52,350 bases of DNA from Roseofilum halophilum BLCC-M91 (GCF_030068445.1 NZ_JAQPOK010000096.1:1-52350); one strand, 5' to 3'; counted from the first letter of the stretch, positions 8,042 to 16,890 are shown. The notes: generated by a model not told the origin, from the sequence alone. Translations and numbers: made by a program.

Positions 8042-9340
8042 TTAGGCTTTTTTGGGAGCGAACATGCGCTCTAAGCTCATGCCCAACACCCCTAAACTGA
8101 CCAAGCCTAAACCTAGCCATTGCTGAGTTCTGAGCGCCTCAGCAATCAAGAATAGACTAAACAGGGCGGTTAGGGCAGGGCCACTTGCTCCCATGATAGA
8201 GGCTAAAGCCGGGCCAGCAAAGCGAATGGCAAAGTTATTAAGTAAGTAACTGCCCAAGGTGAGAATACCCAAAATCGTCCCGCCAATCAGCAGACTCATT
8301 TGAGTATTGGGTTCAATGACTACAGCCAATTCCGTCGGCAAGGGAAACAAAAGGGAAATTCCAGAAAAGACAAAAATGGCCGCAAAGGAAACGAGAGAAA
8401 AGGGAATGGGGTGTAATTTCTTGGTTCCCATGCCCACTAAAAGCACGTAACCGGCAAAGGTCACCCCAGCACCGACGGCAGCGCTAATACCCAGTTCGGT
8501 ATTGCCCTCAACTCCGCCTTGAGGCAGGGCCAGGATACCTCCAGCAAGGATAACGGCCATGGCAATCATGCGAGCTAGGTTGGGGCGATCGCCGAATAGG
8601 GCCCAGGAGGCGAACACGGTGACAATCGGATAGATAAAGAAAATGGTGATCGCAATCCCCGTGGGAATATTACCAATGGCGATATAAATACAGACTTGGG
8701 ACAAAAACAGGAAGAACCCACTGCCAACCACCTTGATCATGTGGTCATAATCATTCCCCTGGATAAAGCGTTTGAGGTCTGACCAAACCGGAGGATAGAG
8801 AACTGTGGCCAAGATGGGGAAGACCAACATCACCACAATCATCCGCAAGAAGAGAATGAGCAAGGAATTGCCTAACCCTGGAGTAATCAACCCATCGACT
8901 GGAAACATGCCTAACACCAGTCTGGGTTCGGGAGAAATTTTTAATAGAATTTTCAGGGTGACGTTGAATAAGGAAAGCACACAGGCCGATAAGAAGGCCA
9001 AGAGTAAACCGACCACCACTTGACCATCTTTCGGTTGTGGCTTGGGTTTTGGAGTCATCTCTGGAGGGGGATTGACCATTTCTTCCTGTGCAGAAGGCCC
9101 GGCACCGGTTGGGATCTGCTTGAAGTGTTGGCTCTCGATTTGCGATCGCAAGCGATTGGCCCAGCCCTCTAGAGTTCTAATTTCCTCTAGAAGTCTAGCT
9201 CCTCGATCGCCAAGGGGTTGGCCATCCTCACTCACTTGATGGGCCAGCTCCTTTTGTAGCCTTTCCAGGTCTTGATTGACTTTCCTTAAAGTCTCTTCAG
9301 CACGTCTGGCCTTAGAGTCTCTTGAGTCCGTATTGTCCAT
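8042..9340 (-). CDS. EamA/DMT-superfamily transporter with N-terminal coiled coil
   Basis: 432 residues in two parts. The first 105 or so are hydrophilic and heptad-like, with a run of Glu, Leu and Arg and then a Pro/Lys-rich linker. The rest holds about ten hydrophobic segments with the inner repeat of EamA (drug/metabolite) transporters. The motif GPALASIMGASGPALTALFSLFLIAEAL near the end is typical of the second EamA unit. It probably exports a small metabolite or amino acid across the cytoplasmic membrane; the substrate cannot be read from sequence. The cytoplasmic coiled-coil extension is not usual for the superfamily. The pit gene lies upstream on the same strand, 222 bases away. Confidence 0.85.
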   Translation of the reverse strand: MDNTDSRDSKARRAEETLRKVNQDLERLQKELAHQVSEDGQPLGDRGARLLEEIRTLEGWANRLRSQIESQHFKQIPTGAGPSAQEEMVNPPPEMTPKPKPQPKDGQVVVGLLLAFLSACVLSLFNVTLKILLKISPEPRLVLGMFPVDGLITPGLGNSLLILFLRMIVVMLVFPILATVLYPPVWSDLKRFIQGNDYDHMIKVVGSGFFLFLSQVCIYIAIGNIPTGIAITIFFIYPIVTVFASWALFGDRPNLARMIAMAVILAGGILALPQGGVEGNTELGISAAVGAGVTFAGYVLLVGMGTKKLHPIPFSLVSFAAIFVFSGISLLFPLPTELAVVIEPNTQMSLLIGGTILGILTLGSYLLNNFAIRFAGPALASIMGASGPALTALFSLFLIAEALRTQQWLGLGLVSLGVLGMSLERMFAPKKA

Positions 9341-9482
9341 TGATATTCACTTGAAAGACGACGGGTAGGGGGCATACAGCCCTTTCCGGAAGTAATAAGG
9401 CTTTTGTTGCTTTAAGCATATCGATCCCAGGGAGAGAACGGAGGATTTTTGCTAGGAATTTAACAATCTTAATCAACAACCA

Positions 9483-9566
9483 TCAAGGACGGCAGCCGTT
9501 ACTGCACCTAGGAGCTTCTAGTCCACAACGGAGGTGATGATCCGTGCGGTGTTTATGCCCATTCAT
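9483..9566 (-). CDS. Possible His/Cys-rich 27-residue microprotein coupled to pit
   Basis: A 27-codon frame starts with an ATG overlapping the pit stop codon (ATGA) and ends at 9483. The predicted peptide carries four His, three Cys and five Arg residues, so it could bind metal or simply be a chance frame. The overlap would allow translational coupling with the phosphate transporter. The rest of the 222-base gap before the EamA-type gene has no other evident element. Without conservation data this is only a candidate. Confidence 0.22.
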   Translation of the reverse strand: MNGHKHRTDHHLRCGLEAPRCSNGCRP

Positions 9567-10786
9567 GACGGCGAAGCCGAAAACAGGCGAACTATTGCCA
9601 AGATAGTAGCACTTATACTAGCAGTGAGGGGAAGGGTGATCGCCCAAACTAAGGCAATTTCTTTGAGGGTGTTCAATTTTAGAGGGGAAGAAGGCGATCG
9701 CCCTGCTAAACCAATACCGACGACAGCACCCACAAGAGCATGGGAGGTGGAGACGGGAAAGCCAAACCGGGAAGCGAGTAAAATGGTGGTAGCTGTGGCG
9801 ACTTCGGCACAAAATCCCCCACTGGGTTTGAGGGGGGTAATGTTTTCCCCGACGGTAGAAATTACGTTTTTTCCCCAAAGGGCGAGTCCAACGACAATCC
9901 CGATCGCTCCTACCATTAAACTCCAGAGGGGCACGTGAAAGTCTCCAGGAATTAGGATCTCACTTTGGCGAATTTGGCTAATCACGGCTAAGGGGGCGAT
10001 CGCATTGCCCACATCGTTGGAGCCATGGGCAAAGGCCACAAAGCAGGCGCTGATCACCTGAAATTGGGCAAAAACCCCTTCTAGGGGGCGATCTTGGCTG
10101 AAGCGATGCCAACTGAGGGCGGTTAGTCCCACGATTCCTAGGGCTGCTGTGCCAATCATAGCGGTATGGTTGGGAAAGTAAGGAATGGAGAGACTAGAGA
10201 ACAGGGTGGGTAAAACGATCGCCCCAAAAATGCTCAATAAACCAGTACAGATCCAGGGAATCCATTCTTGTAGTCTCAACCGGGCTTGGGGGTGGTCTAA
10301 AACCCAGGCTTTGAGGCGACTATAAAAGACCAGAGCCAGGCTACCACTGATGACTGGGGTAATCACCCAAACGAGGGAAATACGCCCCAAGGTAGACCAA
10401 TCAATGGCTTCTGTGCCCATCGCCACTCCACTAAATCCGGCGATCGCCCCCACAATGGCATGGGATGAAGCCACCGGGAGTCCAAAGCTGGTGGCAATTT
10501 GTAACCATAGTCCACAGGTGAGCAATACGGAAACCATCCCCAGAAAGAGTAAGTGGAGATCGGGGGCAAATTCTTCCACATGAATTAAGTCACCCGCTAA
10601 AGTTTGGGAGACTCGACCGCCAAACCAGACGGCTCCAGTAAATTCTAAGATCCCGGCAATAATGACGGCTTGAGTGAGGGTAATGGCCTTCGATCCGACG
10701 GAGGTTCCCATGGAGTTGGCCACATCATTCGCGCCTAAATTGCAGGCAACATAGAAGGCCAGTAGAACGGGTAAGAGTAAATCCAT
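9563..10786 (-). CDS. pit: PiT-family inorganic phosphate transporter
   Basis: A 407-residue inner membrane protein of the low-affinity, cation-coupled phosphate transporter family. Both halves of the inverted repeat carry the signature: GANDVANSMGTSVGS near residue 19 and HGSNDVGNAIAPL past the middle. Each is followed by a GLPVASSHAIVGA or GFPVSTSHALVGA motif. About ten hydrophobic segments are visible. It begins 12 bases after the stop of the Uma2 gene on the same strand, so the two may be cotranscribed. No PhoU-like gene or Pho box is apparent nearby. Confidence 0.94.
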   Translation of the reverse strand: MDLLLPVLLAFYVACNLGANDVANSMGTSVGSKAITLTQAVIIAGILEFTGAVWFGGRVSQTLAGDLIHVEEFAPDLHLLFLGMVSVLLTCGLWLQIATSFGLPVASSHAIVGAIAGFSGVAMGTEAIDWSTLGRISLVWVITPVISGSLALVFYSRLKAWVLDHPQARLRLQEWIPWICTGLLSIFGAIVLPTLFSSLSIPYFPNHTAMIGTAALGIVGLTALSWHRFSQDRPLEGVFAQFQVISACFVAFAHGSNDVGNAIAPLAVISQIRQSEILIPGDFHVPLWSLMVGAIGIVVGLALWGKNVISTVGENITPLKPSGGFCAEVATATTILLASRFGFPVSTSHALVGAVVGIGLAGRSPSSPLKLNTLKEIALVWAITLPLTASISATILAIVRLFSASPS

Positions 10787-10798
10787 CGAGCGATCATA

Positions 10799-11359
10799 TC
10801 AGACTTCATCAAATACGGGGGGCCAAATTTCGGCGATCGCCAGTTCCCAACCGGGTAAAAGTTCCGGAATTGCCAGCGTATCATCATTCGTGAGAACCAG
10901 AGGTTCACAATTGGGGCGATAAACCGTCACTGTTAAATTTTTGGGGTCAACTAAAATGCCGACTTGAGAGCCTAATTCCAGGAATTTCTCCAGTTTTGCC
11001 ACCAAGGGTTTAATATTGTCTGAGACTGACCTGACTTCAATGGCCAAATCCGGTACAATCTCAGCAAATGCATGGGGTGCTTGACGCATTTTCTGAGCCG
11101 GAACAAAGGAAACATCCGGGCCACGCAGATTACCATCGGGTAGGCGAAACCCGGCGGAAGAACCAGTAACATAACCTAAAGACCGGGGAAACACCCACAT
11201 ATTCAGAAATGTGATTAATCGGGCAACAATAACTTCGGAAACGTAATCGGATAATCCCATGATAATAATTTTACCATCAACTAATTCTGTCCGATAGTCC
11301 AGATGGGCATCAGTTAATTGGGTTTGCAGTTTTTCTAGGTCTTCAACAGTCAGAGACAT
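10799..11359 (-). CDS. Uma2 family (DUF820) putative endonuclease
   Basis: About 186 residues of the Uma2 family, a PD-(D/E)XK nuclease-like group hugely expanded in cyanobacteria and of unknown biological role. The core motifs are visible: an Asp in GPDVSFVP and a Glu in PDLAIEVRS, followed by K-x-x-x-F-L-E-L-G. I chose the ATG that gives MSLTVEDL (11359) over the frame start at 11380, because Uma2 proteins usually begin with this helix. It is the first gene of the possible Uma2-pit unit and one of three Uma2 genes in this window. Confidence 0.88.
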   Translation of the reverse strand: MSLTVEDLEKLQTQLTDAHLDYRTELVDGKIIIMGLSDYVSEVIVARLITFLNMWVFPRSLGYVTGSSAGFRLPDGNLRGPDVSFVPAQKMRQAPHAFAEIVPDLAIEVRSVSDNIKPLVAKLEKFLELGSQVGILVDPKNLTVTVYRPNCEPLVLTNDDTLAIPELLPGWELAIAEIWPPVFDEV

Positions 11360-11469
11360 AAATTGAGATCTCCATAACAAGTAGACTCTAATCTTTTATG
11401 CTATATCTAGAGTGTATTATCCTATTTTTTTCGTCATTAATCTACAATTAAAAATCTCTAGAGGTAGAA

Positions 11470-11831
11470 ATGTCCGGAACAGCCAATAACGATATTCTAA
11501 GACTTTCAGTGGTGCGGGGATGGCTCTGTCTCTGACCGGTGCTGCTGATAATACCCGGATTACGGGATTCGAGACCATTGACCTGACGGGTTCGGGCAAT
11601 AATAGCCTGACTCTGGATTATGCTTCTCTGTTGCATCTGGTCTCGGAAAGTACATCTGGCGCTGGGTTCCGCACTCTGACGGTGACGGGTAATGCGGGAG
11701 ATAGCATCACGGCTAACCTATCTGGTTTAGGCTTTACTACTAGCAGTAGCGGCGGGTTCACGACTTACGAGCTGGATCAGTTGCGCTTGGTGGTGAGCAA
11801 TGATGTTAACCAGGGAGGGGTTACGATTTAA
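11470..11831 (+). pseudogene. Remnant of a large adhesin / RTX-like repeat protein
   Basis: The frame from 11520 encodes about 103 residues rich in Gly, Ser, Thr and Leu, with the segment GFETIDLTGSGNNSLTLD. That is typical of repeats in giant cyanobacterial surface and calcium-binding proteins. Upstream, another frame reads SGTANNDIL, also typical, before a shift to the 11520 frame, so the 5' side looks frameshifted. No start codon or signal peptide fits. It looks like the broken 3' end of a much longer gene whose body has been lost. Confidence 0.5.
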
Positions 11832-11844
11832 GCCAACCAATGGG

Positions 11845-11996
11845 TAAGGGCGGGTTTATGAGTCATTTCTTCTGGTAAGGAAGATCTGGGAGAACCCGCC
11901 CCTACCAATCCATGTTTAATTTTTAATTGATTATCCTGTAGGGGCGGGTTAACCCATAACCAGAATACCCACCAACCCCTTCTGTAAACCCGCCCC
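11845..11996. repeat. Cluster of GGGCGGGTT / AACCCGCCCCT repeats
   Basis: Four copies of a short GC-rich word occur in both orientations at about 11849, 11893, 11939 and 11985 (GGGCGGGTTTA, AACCCGCCCCTACC, GTAGGGGCGGGTT, AAACCCGCCCC). Pairs can fold into hairpins. Such intergenic palindromic repeats are common in filamentous cyanobacteria. I see no gene in this stretch. Confidence 0.7.
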
Positions 11997-12079
11997 TTGT
12001 ATTTAAGTTCCCTGTATCAATACCCAACTAACACCTTCATTGTAAAATATAGATAGTTAGAAACACAGCATACCAGTTT

Positions 12080-12313
12080 ATGAACTACCGAGACATTATT
12101 ACAATTGAACCTGAAAAACGGGGGGGTAAGCCTTGCGTCCGAGGCCTGCGGATTACAGTCTATGAAGTGCTTGAGTATCTGGCTTCCGAGATGAGCGAAG
12201 CAGACATTCTCGATGATTTTCCCGATCTGACGCGAGAAGATTTAAAAGCCTGCATTGCTTATGCTGCTGACCGCGAGCGTCGGTTGATGACTGCCCCATT
12301 ATCATCTCTATGA
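12080..12313 (+). CDS. DUF433 domain antitoxin
   Basis: A 77-residue DUF433 protein with the family core PCVRGLRITVYEVLEYLA...DILDDFPDLTREDL.A.IAYAADRERR, a small helix-turn-helix-like fold. DUF433 genes are typically the antitoxin of a pair with a DUF5615 (PIN-like) toxin. Here the toxin start overlaps the stop codon by ATGA, as expected for a coupled pair, but the toxin is broken (next entry). It may therefore be an orphan antitoxin. Confidence 0.9.
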   Translation: MNYRDIITIEPEKRGGKPCVRGLRITVYEVLEYLASEMSEADILDDFPDLTREDLKACIAYAADRERRLMTAPLSSL

Positions 12314-12483
12314 AATTACTTTTTGATGAAAATCTATCGCCTAAATTACCAAACCGTTTGAGCGATATTTTTCCAAACTCGCTTCATGTTCGAGATAGCA
12401 GAGGAAACTGCTGTATACCCAAATCTTGTAGACTGATATCAAGTCCGGTTTCCGCAAGCGGACATGAAAATGAGTTAAGCTAG
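12310..12483 (+). pseudogene. Truncated DUF5615 (PIN-like) toxin
   Basis: The frame begins MKLLFDENLSPKLPNRL and continues through SLHVRD, the exact N terminus of DUF5615 toxins. It leaves the family at about residue 31 and runs into unrelated sequence to a TAG at 12483. Intact members have about 110-120 residues, with further acidic residues in the nuclease site, which are absent here. The break falls just before a block of palindromic repeats, so repeat insertion or a repeat-mediated deletion probably removed the rest. Confidence 0.75.
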
Positions 12484-12547
12484 CGGGCAAGATGCCCGCA
12501 CTCCCTCAATCTGAGTGATATTAGTGGAGTGGGAGCATCTTGCTCCC
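12483..12547. repeat. Two palindromic repeats (GCGGGCA..TGCCCGC, GGGAGCA..TGCTCCC)
   Basis: Two perfect 7-bp stems with three-base loops occur at 12483-12499 and 12531-12547. They share the pattern of a GC-rich arm around a loop of AGA or TCT. They occupy most of the 140-base space between the broken toxin and ruvC. Confidence 0.75.
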
Positions 12548-12642
12548 TACATTTTTAATTATGGTATTTCCGCTCCGCGACCTTCGTAATGACTTATTGG
12601 CACTGATTCGCCGGATTTGATATGAGAGGGGAGAGTAGCATT

Positions 12643-13143
12643 ATGATCCAGAAACGGATTTTAGGGTTAGATCCAGGGTTAGCCCGTTTGGGGTTTGGTA
12701 TCCTCGACTGTGAGCAATGGGAGGACACCCAAGAGGAGCGTTTTAAGCCGTTGGATTTTGGGGTGATTACGACTCCAAGCGGCCAAGCAGTGGGCGATCG
12801 CCTCTGTACCCTTTATGATGACCTGCAAGCCATTGTCACCCAATGGAAGCCCGATCTGGCAGCGATCGAAAAGTTGTTTTTTTATCGTATGGGCAATACC
12901 ATTTTGGTGGCTCAAGCGCGGGGGGTGCTGCTGCTGGTTTTAGCTCAACACCAGATTCCTATGGTTGAATATACTCCTGCCCAAGTCAAGCAAACCCTGA
13001 CGGGATATGGCAGGGCTGATAAGGAGGATGTGCAAGAATCGGTAATGCTAGAGTTAGCCCTAGAAGAGGTTCCCAAACCCGATGATGCGGCTGATGCGTT
13101 GGCGATCGCTCTCACCGCTTGGTTAACAATTAACAATGAATAA
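12643..13143 (+). CDS. ruvC: Holliday junction resolvase RuvC
   Basis: RuvC cuts four-way DNA junctions produced by recombination, acting with RuvAB. The 166-residue protein has the catalytic acidic residues in place: Asp in [13 protein letters not shown], Glu in [14 protein letters not shown] and Asp in [11 protein letters not shown]. The Q-x-K/G-Y-G-R-A-D-K motif is also present. I chose the ATG at 12643, preceded by GGGGAG, over the frame start at 12622. It is the first gene of a tight operon, with the NlpC/P60 gene starting 2 bases after its stop. Confidence 0.96.
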   Translation: MIQKRILGLDPGLARLGFGILDCEQWEDTQEERFKPLDFGVITTPSGQAVGDRLCTLYDDLQAIVTQWKPDLAAIEKLFFYRMGNTILVAQARGVLLLVLAQHQIPMVEYTPAQVKQTLTGYGRADKEDVQESVMLELALEEVPKPDDAADALAIALTAWLTINNE

Positions 13144-13145
13144 TT

Positions 13146-13877
13146 ATGATCTCGATTGAAGAACTGACTGCAACTCAAGCTTATCAATTTCATGGTGATG
13201 TCAATTTATACAACTCCTGTGAAACTCAAGAGTTAGCGACGCAGGGGGCTGGCGATCGCCAGTTTCACCTCCTCGGATCTCCCCAAAACAACGCCCTTCC
13301 CATCCTCCTATCCGAAGACGACTATTCCTGCTGGTTATCTTTGGACGACTTAGACAAAATCGATCTAGCCCTAGCTCCCTATCAACCCCGTCCCGTCTCC
13401 CGTGCCGAAATCGAAAAACGGAGCGATCGCATCATTGCCTACACCCAAGATGCCATGAATCAACCCAATCACTATCTCTGGGGCGGAACCGTACCCCCCA
13501 ATTACGATTGTTCTGGATTAATGCAAGCCGCATTTGCCTCCGTCGGCATCTGGATACCTAGGGATTCCTATCAACAACATAACTTTACCCAACCCATTGC
13601 CATTCAAGAAGCACAACCCGGAGATCTCCTATTTTTCTCCTCTGGAAAACCCATTACCCATGTTGCCCTCTATTTAGGAAATAACCACTATATTCATAGT
13701 TCCGGAAAAGATCGCGGACGCAATGGCATTGGGATAGACACTTTAGCTTCCGAATCCGATCCCATTAGCCAATATTATGCCCAAATCTTCTGTGGTGCAG
13801 GTCGTATTGTGGCTGGATATATCAGCACCGGAAATCCAGAGGCTCAATTTGAATGTCCTATATCAGTCAATTCATGA
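13146..13877 (+). CDS. NlpC/P60 (C40) cell-wall peptidase
   Basis: A 243-residue protein like the Anabaena/Nostoc gamma-D-glutamyl-L-diamino acid endopeptidases that trim peptidoglycan peptides. An N-terminal SH3b-like domain (about 1-80) is followed by the C40 domain. Its catalytic residues are visible: Cys122 in YDCSGL, His172 in THVALYLG and His184 in YIHSS. No signal peptide is seen, which fits a role in muropeptide recycling or in another export route. It begins 2 bases after ruvC and overlaps the MscS gene by 4 bases. Confidence 0.9.
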   Translation: MISIEELTATQAYQFHGDVNLYNSCETQELATQGAGDRQFHLLGSPQNNALPILLSEDDYSCWLSLDDLDKIDLALAPYQPRPVSRAEIEKRSDRIIAYTQDAMNQPNHYLWGGTVPPNYDCSGLMQAAFASVGIWIPRDSYQQHNFTQPIAIQEAQPGDLLFFSSGKPITHVALYLGNNHYIHSSGKDRGRNGIGIDTLASESDPISQYYAQIFCGAGRIVAGYISTGNPEAQFECPISVNS

Positions 13878-15892
13878 AAACAGCTCGTTTTGTTAGTATT
13901 TTTAGCCTAGCAGTCCTCTTAATTCTTACTATTCAACCCTGGGCGATCGCTCAACTGCCTTTCTTAACACAGCCAACGATTACAACCCAGGAACACAATA
14001 CCCCTTGGTGGGATCTCAACAAAGCTAAACCCTGTGGCAGATATTGGTGCAGTGAAGTTCATCTTTATAGCACCAAAGTATTAACAGGAGAATTAAAACT
14101 TGCGGTTCAGTCTGATTTTCAATCTGAAAGCCCCAATGAAGCCATCATAGAGGTTGAGCAAAGAGCAAAATTAGTACAATCTTCAATCAATAGAGGAATT
14201 AATGCAATCACCCAAAATTATGAATTCCCTCACAGCGCTGAGGGCAAAAACTGGATTTTTTGGTGGTTTTGGAATCAAGACAAACCCAAACATCCACTCA
14301 CACCACGATTAGCTGTTGGGATCAAAAATAATCAAACCGTCATTTATGCACCTCCTCAACCTCAGTTTGGAATTCTGAGATCTGCAACAGTCGTTACCAT
14401 TACTGATGTAGATTCCAGCGCTAATTTTACTTCTATTGAACGATTAGGAGAAATTTGGCGTAACAACTTAGAATTAGCGTTTAGCGAAATTTTATGGGGA
14501 AAAGAATTTGATGCCCAATATCCTTGGATTCGTTCAAAAATTGCCTTCTTCATAATTTTATTGACTTTCAGTATCTTTGCATTATTTTATCTTGCTAGAG
14601 AAAAATTAACAACATGGAGAAGAAAACTTAAAAACAAGATTAAAACATTAGTTAAATCCCTTGAAGTTGATGCCCAGGAAAATTCTGGAGAGACCCTAGA
14701 ACAAGAAGCTGACACCTACCCTATCAATAGTTCTGATTTACCATCAGAAAGTTTTGCTAACACAATGGATGTTAGTCATAGACGAAAGAATAATAATAGA
14801 AAAAAAATCAAAAAACTTCATTTAGTTTTGAAATCATTTTTGATATTCAACCCGATCAAAGCATCCACAAAAAAGCTATTTTCTCAAATATCTTTGATGC
14901 AGCAAACAAATAACTTTATTGAATTATTTAGAAGGATTTTCTTGATCTTACAACCCTCAGCATTATTAGTTGGTCTTGCTTTCACGTTTGGGTTATTTAG
15001 AAGCACGCGATTTTTGACCTTTGCCTTTATTATTCAAGCTATTTTACTGCCTACCCTTTGGATTATAATTACGATAATCGATAAAATTTTCGACATTATT
15101 ATCGATTATACATTAAATAAATGGGCTAAAGAAAAACAAGAAATAGATCCTGCATCTAATCGTTATACTTTTCGTGTTACAACCTATTCTCCGGCCATAA
15201 AAGGGGGTAAACATGCGTTATTTGTCACCTTGGGCATTTATATTACGATCAACTTGTTGGGCGTGAATATGAATTTTCTAGCGAGTGTCGGCGTTTTAAC
15301 TGTTGTGCTGGCATTTATTTCGCGAAATTTATTAGAAGACATGCTCAATGGTATTTTAATCCTCTGGACGGATCGCTATGCTCAGGGAGACTTTGTTGAG
15401 ATTAATAATTTTTCTGGTACAGTGGAAATGATTAATCTTTATGTTACCCATCTCAGAAATTTAGATGGTCAACTGATCATTATCCCTAATGGTCAAGTTT
15501 CCACGGTCATTAACAGTACAAAAGATTGGTCAAGAAGTAATTTAACGATTAAGATTGCTTTAGGTGCAGATTTGAAAAAATCCATGGAAATTATTAAGCA
15601 AGTCTCGAATGAACTGGAGGAGGATGAAGAATGGAAAGGTAAAATTTTAGAACCGGTCAATATTCTAGGTGTGGATGATATTTCCCATGAAGGAATAATC
15701 ATTCGGTTCCTGATTAAAACTGTACCAGGTGAACAATGGGCTGTTGCTCGGACATTTCGTTTACGGATTAAGAAAGCTTTGGATGAATCGGGAATTTCTC
15801 TAGGAATTCCTCAGCAAATTTGGTATACTACTGGCAGAGGATATGATAATCCACTTCAACCTCCTATTTCAATAGATACGGATGATTCTTGA
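13874..15892 (+). CDS. MscS-family mechanosensitive ion channel
   Basis: A 672-residue protein. A signal peptide (MKTARFVSIFSLAVLLILT...AIA) is followed by a periplasmic domain of about 190 residues. Next come a transmembrane segment, a charged cytoplasmic or loop region, further membrane segments, and the conserved MscS pore and beta domain. The last includes GDFVEINNFSGTVEMINLYVTHLRNLDGQLIIIPNG. I prefer the ATG at 13874 (ATGA overlap with the peptidase gene) because it places the signal peptide at the N terminus. It opens under membrane tension to release solutes. Coupling to a wall peptidase fits an envelope stress unit. Base composition is AT-richer than its neighbours. Confidence 0.9.
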   Translation: MKTARFVSIFSLAVLLILTIQPWAIAQLPFLTQPTITTQEHNTPWWDLNKAKPCGRYWCSEVHLYSTKVLTGELKLAVQSDFQSESPNEAIIEVEQRAKLVQSSINRGINAITQNYEFPHSAEGKNWIFWWFWNQDKPKHPLTPRLAVGIKNNQTVIYAPPQPQFGILRSATVVTITDVDSSANFTSIERLGEIWRNNLELAFSEILWGKEFDAQYPWIRSKIAFFIILLTFSIFALFYLAREKLTTWRRKLKNKIKTLVKSLEVDAQENSGETLEQEADTYPINSSDLPSESFANTMDVSHRRKNNNRKKIKKLHLVLKSFLIFNPIKASTKKLFSQISLMQQTNNFIELFRRIFLILQPSALLVGLAFTFGLFRSTRFLTFAFIIQAILLPTLWIIITIIDKIFDIIIDYTLNKWAKEKQEIDPASNRYTFRVTTYSPAIKGGKHALFVTLGIYITINLLGVNMNFLASVGVLTVVLAFISRNLLEDMLNGILILWTDRYAQGDFVEINNFSGTVEMINLYVTHLRNLDGQLIIIPNGQVSTVINSTKDWSRSNLTIKIALGADLKKSMEIIKQVSNELEEDEEWKGKILEPVNILGVDDISHEGIIIRFLIKTVPGEQWAVARTFRLRIKKALDESGISLGIPQQIWYTTGRGYDNPLQPPISIDTDDS

Positions 15893-15895
15893 TTT

Positions 15896-16534
15896 TTAAA
15901 ACTGATAACATTGCTCGTTAATGCATAATTTTATGGGAACCGATCGCCCGCGATCGTCAACTTTGATTTCCACCACAAAGGGTTGGTTCTCTTGTTGTTG
16001 CGCTAAGTTGATTTCTTGATTGATTTTCTGGCGCTGATCTTCGGGCATATAATAGGTTTCTAATCCATAAACCAATTGCCCTTGATTGACTCGTCCACGC
16101 AAAGCAATTTGATTAGAGGGTAAATTGTCAGGTAAACTGGCGCTGACTGAAATGGCTTTCCAAGGTTTAGGCAATTCTCCCTGAGTCTCGGCTTGCGGTT
16201 GTTCTAAAATTAGATAAAATTCGCGACTGAGTTGGTTGGGTGTGGCGGATAACCGATCCCATCCGGGAAGACTTTGCAGGGTTTCCCAGCGAGAAATATC
16301 ATAACTCAAGGTTTGGGAATAGCCCCGTAACCAATCATAGGGATCGACGGGTTGGGTTTGCAAAACAACGGTTTTTCCGGTCATTCTAGTATAGAATGCT
16401 TGACCGGGAATGGCGACGACTAAACCCACTTGGACGGCTAAGGGAAGAATTAAACGCCACCAGCGAATTTTAGTGCGTTCTAGGGAGTTTTTTAGAGGTT
16501 GAGAAAGGGTAGACGGGAGAATAGAGTTAGACAT
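15896..16534 (-). CDS. GDYXXLXY domain membrane-anchored protein
   Basis: A 212-residue protein with one hydrophobic segment near residues 28-46 and an outside domain. The family motif appears here as DPYDWLRGYSQTLSYDIS, with Asp-Pro in place of the first Gly-Asp. The family has no known activity but occurs beside DUF2157 membrane proteins, as here (16932-18317, same strand), so the two probably act together. Its 3' end meets the MscS gene convergently with only 3 bases between the stops. Confidence 0.85.
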   Translation of the reverse strand: MSNSILPSTLSQPLKNSLERTKIRWWRLILPLAVQVGLVVAIPGQAFYTRMTGKTVVLQTQPVDPYDWLRGYSQTLSYDISRWETLQSLPGWDRLSATPNQLSREFYLILEQPQAETQGELPKPWKAISVSASLPDNLPSNQIALRGRVNQGQLVYGLETYYMPEDQRQKINQEINLAQQQENQPFVVEIKVDDRGRSVPIKLCINEQCYQF

Positions 16535-16566
16535 ATAGTCGCTTTAAGATAACTGCATGGGTGGCT

Positions 16567-16881
16567 TCAGACATAATAATGCGGTTTTCTAACGAAATTT
16601 TCCCTTAACCGTTCTAGTTGTTGATGGGTATCGTAGACGATGCGATCGCCCGTTGTCGCCATCTCCTTATTAAACCCAACCTGGAGACTATCTTCCACCA
16701 GGGAAATCCTGTAACTGCTTGTCGCGTTCATATCGCCGGTTATCCGTATAAATTCCTGTACTTCGACTACTATGACATACCTCTGGATAGCCCCTTGTGG
16801 GGGATGGGGGATTTGTAGGTTGGGTTGAGGAACGAAACCCAACAAATACGTTGGGTTTGCGTTGGGTTTCACTTCGTTCAA
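16567..16881 (-). CDS. Short unassigned frame, possibly a gene fragment
   Basis: This frame of about 104 codons lies between the DUF2157 and GDYXXLXY genes. Its first 30 codons run through a palindromic repeat (16816-16890) and start with TTG inside it. The remaining 75 residues have ordinary amino-acid composition with no recognised motif. A competing frame exists on the plus strand. It may be a small gene whose 5' end was overwritten by the repeat. I do not recognise it. Confidence 0.22.
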   Translation of the reverse strand: MNEVKPNANPTYLLGFVPQPNLQIPHPPQGAIQRYVIVVEVQEFIRITGDMNATSSYRISLVEDSLQVGFNKEMATTGDRIVYDTHQQLERLRENFVRKPHYYV

Positions 16882-16890
16882 CCCAACCTA
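16816..16890. repeat. 75-bp palindromic repeat element with perfect 13-bp inverted ends
   Basis: TAGGTTGGGTTGA (16816-16828) is the exact inverse of TCAACCCAACCTA (16878-16890). Inside, AACGAAACCCAAC is answered by GTTGGGTTTCACTTCGTT. The whole element can fold as one long hairpin. It looks like a MITE or REP-type mobile repeat inserted between two genes of a likely operon. Confidence 0.75.

Noticed and set aside
12483-12547. Paired palindromes as a rho-independent terminator
   Set aside because: No T tract and the same words occur as a dispersed repeat pattern; they fit an intergenic repeat better.
16618-16818. A plus-strand 66-codon frame opposite the unassigned minus frame
   Set aside because: No ribosome site or motif and it ends in the repeat; neither strand is convincing there.
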